Positions 61,974-64,000 of a stretch of DNA of 64,000 nt are shown here, in pieces (the first letter of the stretch is position 1; each line of letters starts with the position of its first letter). The stretch is from Pseudomonas parafulva. Its GTDB lineage: Bacteria > Pseudomonadota > Gammaproteobacteria > Pseudomonadales > Pseudomonadaceae. The stretch is from positions 3,844,001 through 3,908,000 of the forward strand of contig NZ_CP009747.1 of NCBI RefSeq assembly GCF_000800255.1. Direction: 5' to 3'. A model generated the notes under the pieces. That model had not been told where the DNA came from. It did no database searches and worked only from the letters and a program-made list of their open reading frames with translations. The position numbers were made by a program, and so were the translations under genes.

Positions 61974-62918
61974 ATGCATCGCTTGATCCGCCGCAGCCTG
62001 TTGTCCTTCGCCCTGAGCAGCACCCTGGTCACCCCGCTTTTCGCTGCAGAACCCGCGGTCTGCAAGAACGTGCGCCTGGGCGTGGTCAACTGGACCGATG
62101 TCATCGCCACCAGCGCCATGGCCCAGGTGCTGCTCGACGGCCTGGGCTACCAGACGGCCCAGACCAGCGCCTCGCAACAGATCATCTTCGCGGGCATTCG
62201 CGACAAGCGCCTGGATCTGTTCCTGGGGTACTGGAACCCGATCATGACCCAGACCATCACCCCGTTCATCGAGGCGGGCCAGCTCAAGGTGCTGGAAAAG
62301 CCCAGCCTGGAAGATGCCCGCGCCACCCTCGCAGTGCCCAAGTACCTGGCCGACCAGGGCCTGAAGACCTTCGCCGACATCCACACCTTCGAGAAGGCAC
62401 TCAAAGGCAAGATCTACGGCATCGAACCCGGCTCCGGCGCCAACACCCAGATCAAGGCGATGATCGCCAAGAACCAGTTCGGCCTGGGCAAGTTCCAACT
62501 GGTGGAGTCCAGCGAAGCAGGCATGCTCGCCGCCGTGGACCGCGCGGTGCGGCGCAAGGAAGCCGTGGTGTTCTTCGGCTGGAAGCCGCATCCGATGAAC
62601 GTCAACCTCGACATGGTCTACCTGGGCGACAGCCAGGACGCGCTCGGCCCGGACGAGGGCCGCGCCACGGTATGGACCGTCACCGCCCCCGACTACGCCC
62701 AGCGCTGCCCGAACGCCAGCCGCCTGCTGGCCAACCTGACCTTCAGTGCCGAGGACGAGAGCCGCATGATGCAGCCGCTGCTCGATCATAAAGACCCGCT
62801 GGTGTCGGCGCGCCAGTGGCTCAAGGACCACCCCCAGGACAAGGCCCGCTGGCTCGAAGGCGTGACCACCTTCGATGGCCAGCCAGCGGCAGAGCACCTC
62901 AAGCTCAGCGCCCACTGA
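61974..62918 (+). CDS. caiX: carnitine-binding periplasmic protein CaiX (ABC transporter)
   Basis: 314 aa with a signal peptide ending PLFAAEP. OpuAC-type fold: VRLGVVNWTDVIATSAMAQ, FLGYWNPIMTQTITPFIEAG and VFFGWKPHPMNVNL, with the Trp residues that form the quaternary-ammonium box. It delivers carnitine to the CbcWV-type permease encoded elsewhere. It is the first gene of caiX-cdhC-cdhA. Confidence 0.92.
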   Translation: MHRLIRRSLLSFALSSTLVTPLFAAEPAVCKNVRLGVVNWTDVIATSAMAQVLLDGLGYQTAQTSASQQIIFAGIRDKRLDLFLGYWNPIMTQTITPFIEAGQLKVLEKPSLEDARATLAVPKYLADQGLKTFADIHTFEKALKGKIYGIEPGSGANTQIKAMIAKNQFGLGKFQLVESSEAGMLAAVDRAVRRKEAVVFFGWKPHPMNVNLDMVYLGDSQDALGPDEGRATVWTVTAPDYAQRCPNASRLLANLTFSAEDESRMMQPLLDHKDPLVSARQWLKDHPQDKARWLEGVTTFDGQPAAEHLKLSAH

Positions 62919-63005
62919 ACCGCGTGGGGCGCCACGCGCCCCGCCTGCAATGCGCTCGCGACACCTTCACCTCGAACCCCAGCACACCGAACCCAAGGCC
63001 CCGCC

Positions 63006-63890
63006 ATGAACCATGACGTCATCATCACCTGCGCCCTGACCGGTGCCGGCGACACCGCCGCCAAGAGCCACCTGGTCCCTGTCACCCCCAAGCAGATCGC
63101 CGCCGCTGCCGTAGAGGCGGCCAAGGCCGGTGCCACCGTGGTCCACTGCCACGTGCGCGACCCACAAACAGGTCGTTTCAGCCGCGACGTCGCGTTGTAC
63201 CGCGAGGTCATGGAGCGCATCCGCGAGGCCGACGTGGACGTGATCGTCAACCTCACCGCCGGCATGGGTGGCGACCTGGAAATCGGCCCCGACGAGAACC
63301 CCATGGCATTCGGCACCGGCACTGACCTGATCGGTCCGCTGGAACGCCTGGCCCATGTCGAGGCGCTGTTGCCGGAAATCTGCACCCTGGACTGCGGCAC
63401 CCTCAACTTCGGCGACGGTAATTCGATCTACGTATCGACGCCGGCCCAGCTGCGCGCCGGTGCCAAGCGCATCACCGAGCTGGGGGTGAAAGCCGAACTC
63501 GAGATCTTCGACACCGGCCACCTGTGGTTCGCCAAGCAGATGATCAAGGAAGGCCTGCTGCACGATCCCCTCTTTCAACTGTGCCTGGGCATCCCCTGGG
63601 GCGCCCCGGCCGACACCACCACCATGAAGGCCATGGTCGACAACCTGCCCGCCGACGTCACCTGGGCCGGCTTCGGCATCGGTCGCATGCAGATGCCCAT
63701 GGCCGCGCAAGCGGTGCTGCTCGGCGGCAACGTGCGGGTGGGCCTGGAGGACAACCTCTACCTCGACCGCGGCGTGCTGGCCAGCAACGGGCAACTGGTC
63801 GAGCGCGCGGTGGAGATCATCTCGCGCCTCGGCGCCCGCGTGCTCACCCCGGCCGAAGGCCGCGAAAAAATGAACCTCAAGCGCCGCTGA
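63006..63890 (+). CDS. cdhC: dehydrocarnitine cleavage enzyme CdhC (BKACE family)
   Basis: 294 aa beta-keto acid cleavage enzyme. The zinc-binding HxH is in [12 protein letters not shown], and the catalytic region includes [17 protein letters not shown] and [12 protein letters not shown]. It converts 3-dehydrocarnitine plus acetyl-CoA to betainyl-CoA and acetoacetate. ATG at 63006. The cdhA start follows 24 bp after the stop. Confidence 0.94.
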   Translation: MNHDVIITCALTGAGDTAAKSHLVPVTPKQIAAAAVEAAKAGATVVHCHVRDPQTGRFSRDVALYREVMERIREADVDVIVNLTAGMGGDLEIGPDENPMAFGTGTDLIGPLERLAHVEALLPEICTLDCGTLNFGDGNSIYVSTPAQLRAGAKRITELGVKAELEIFDTGHLWFAKQMIKEGLLHDPLFQLCLGIPWGAPADTTTMKAMVDNLPADVTWAGFGIGRMQMPMAAQAVLLGGNVRVGLEDNLYLDRGVLASNGQLVERAVEIISRLGARVLTPAEGREKMNLKRR

Positions 63891-63914
63891 GCCTTGTTCC
63901 AGGAGTTGCAGCAC

Positions 63915-64000
63915 ATGCCTTACATCACCGAGATCAAGATCTTCGCCGCGCTCGGCAGCGGCGTCATCGGCAGCGGCTGGGTCGCCCGCGCGCTGGCCCA
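63915..64000 (+). CDS. cdhA: L-carnitine dehydrogenase CdhA, N-terminal fragment (cut by window end)
   Basis: Begins [20 protein letters not shown] with the NAD-binding GSGVIGSGW typical of 3-hydroxyacyl-CoA-dehydrogenase-like carnitine dehydrogenase. AGGAG lies upstream. It oxidises carnitine to 3-dehydrocarnitine, the substrate of CdhC. Only the first 28 codons are in the window. Confidence 0.85.
   Translation, partial: MPYITEIKIFAALGSGVIGSGWVARALA

Overview
The window is a high-GC gammaproteobacterial chromosome segment. Gene content and order point to a Pseudomonas of the P. putida type: waaF-waaC-waaG-waaP core-LPS genes beside glnE and aceEF, dipA-msrA after aceF, creBCD, glyA-soxBDAG-purU with fdhA, gbcAB, dgcAB with a dedicated ETF, and cdhR-caiX-cdhC-cdhA. 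Putida-type REP elements support this. Species is not determinable here. No rRNA, tRNA, CRISPR array, transposase or prophage was seen.

Layout. 0-4.4 kb: end of a FecR-type anti-sigma gene, a TonB-dependent siderophore receptor with an N-terminal signalling domain, a PepSY membrane protein and a 58-aa membrane protein (iron uptake). 4.4-7.2 kb: a 930-aa dermonecrotic-toxin-like (DUF6543-type) protein. 7.2-14.2 kb: seven overlapping minus-strand genes for inner-core LPS heptosylation, glucosylation and phosphorylation. 14.3-22 kb: glnE, divergent from aceEF across a 383-bp control region with two matching palindromes. 22-26.3 kb: dipA, msrA, a glutathione transferase. 26.5-30.7 kb: creBCD and a retropepsin-like periplasmic protein. 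30.9-32.9 kb: an acyltransferase and two small secreted proteins.

33-42 kb is a one-carbon block. Sarcosine oxidase (soxBDAG) demethylates sarcosine to glycine and generates C1 units. GlyA converts glycine and C1 units to serine, PurU releases formate from formyl-THF, and FdhA oxidises free formaldehyde. 48.9-64 kb is the upstream half of the same catabolism. Carnitine uptake and degradation (caiX, cdhC, cdhA) yields glycine betaine, GbcAB demethylates it to dimethylglycine, and DgcAB with its own EtfAB yields sarcosine. A shared inverted repeat (TGTCGC-N12-RCGACA) lies in the gbcA/gbcB intergenic region and upstream of the dipeptidase-dgcA genes.

The least explained parts are: (i) a three-gene cassette at 42.2-45.0 kb between glyA and ltaE, made of an 88-aa small protein, an attenuating terminator, a tandem RmlC-like cupin protein and an MFS transporter; (ii) a gene-free 712-bp stretch (51.6-52.3 kb) of degenerate ~150-180-bp repeats carrying DnaA-box-like sites, with further perfect boxes inside the adjacent etf genes; (iii) a family of 7-bp-unit (AGCTGCA) hairpin elements at four intergenic sites; and (iv) a divergent ZapA-like/coiled-coil gene pair beside a chemoreceptor.
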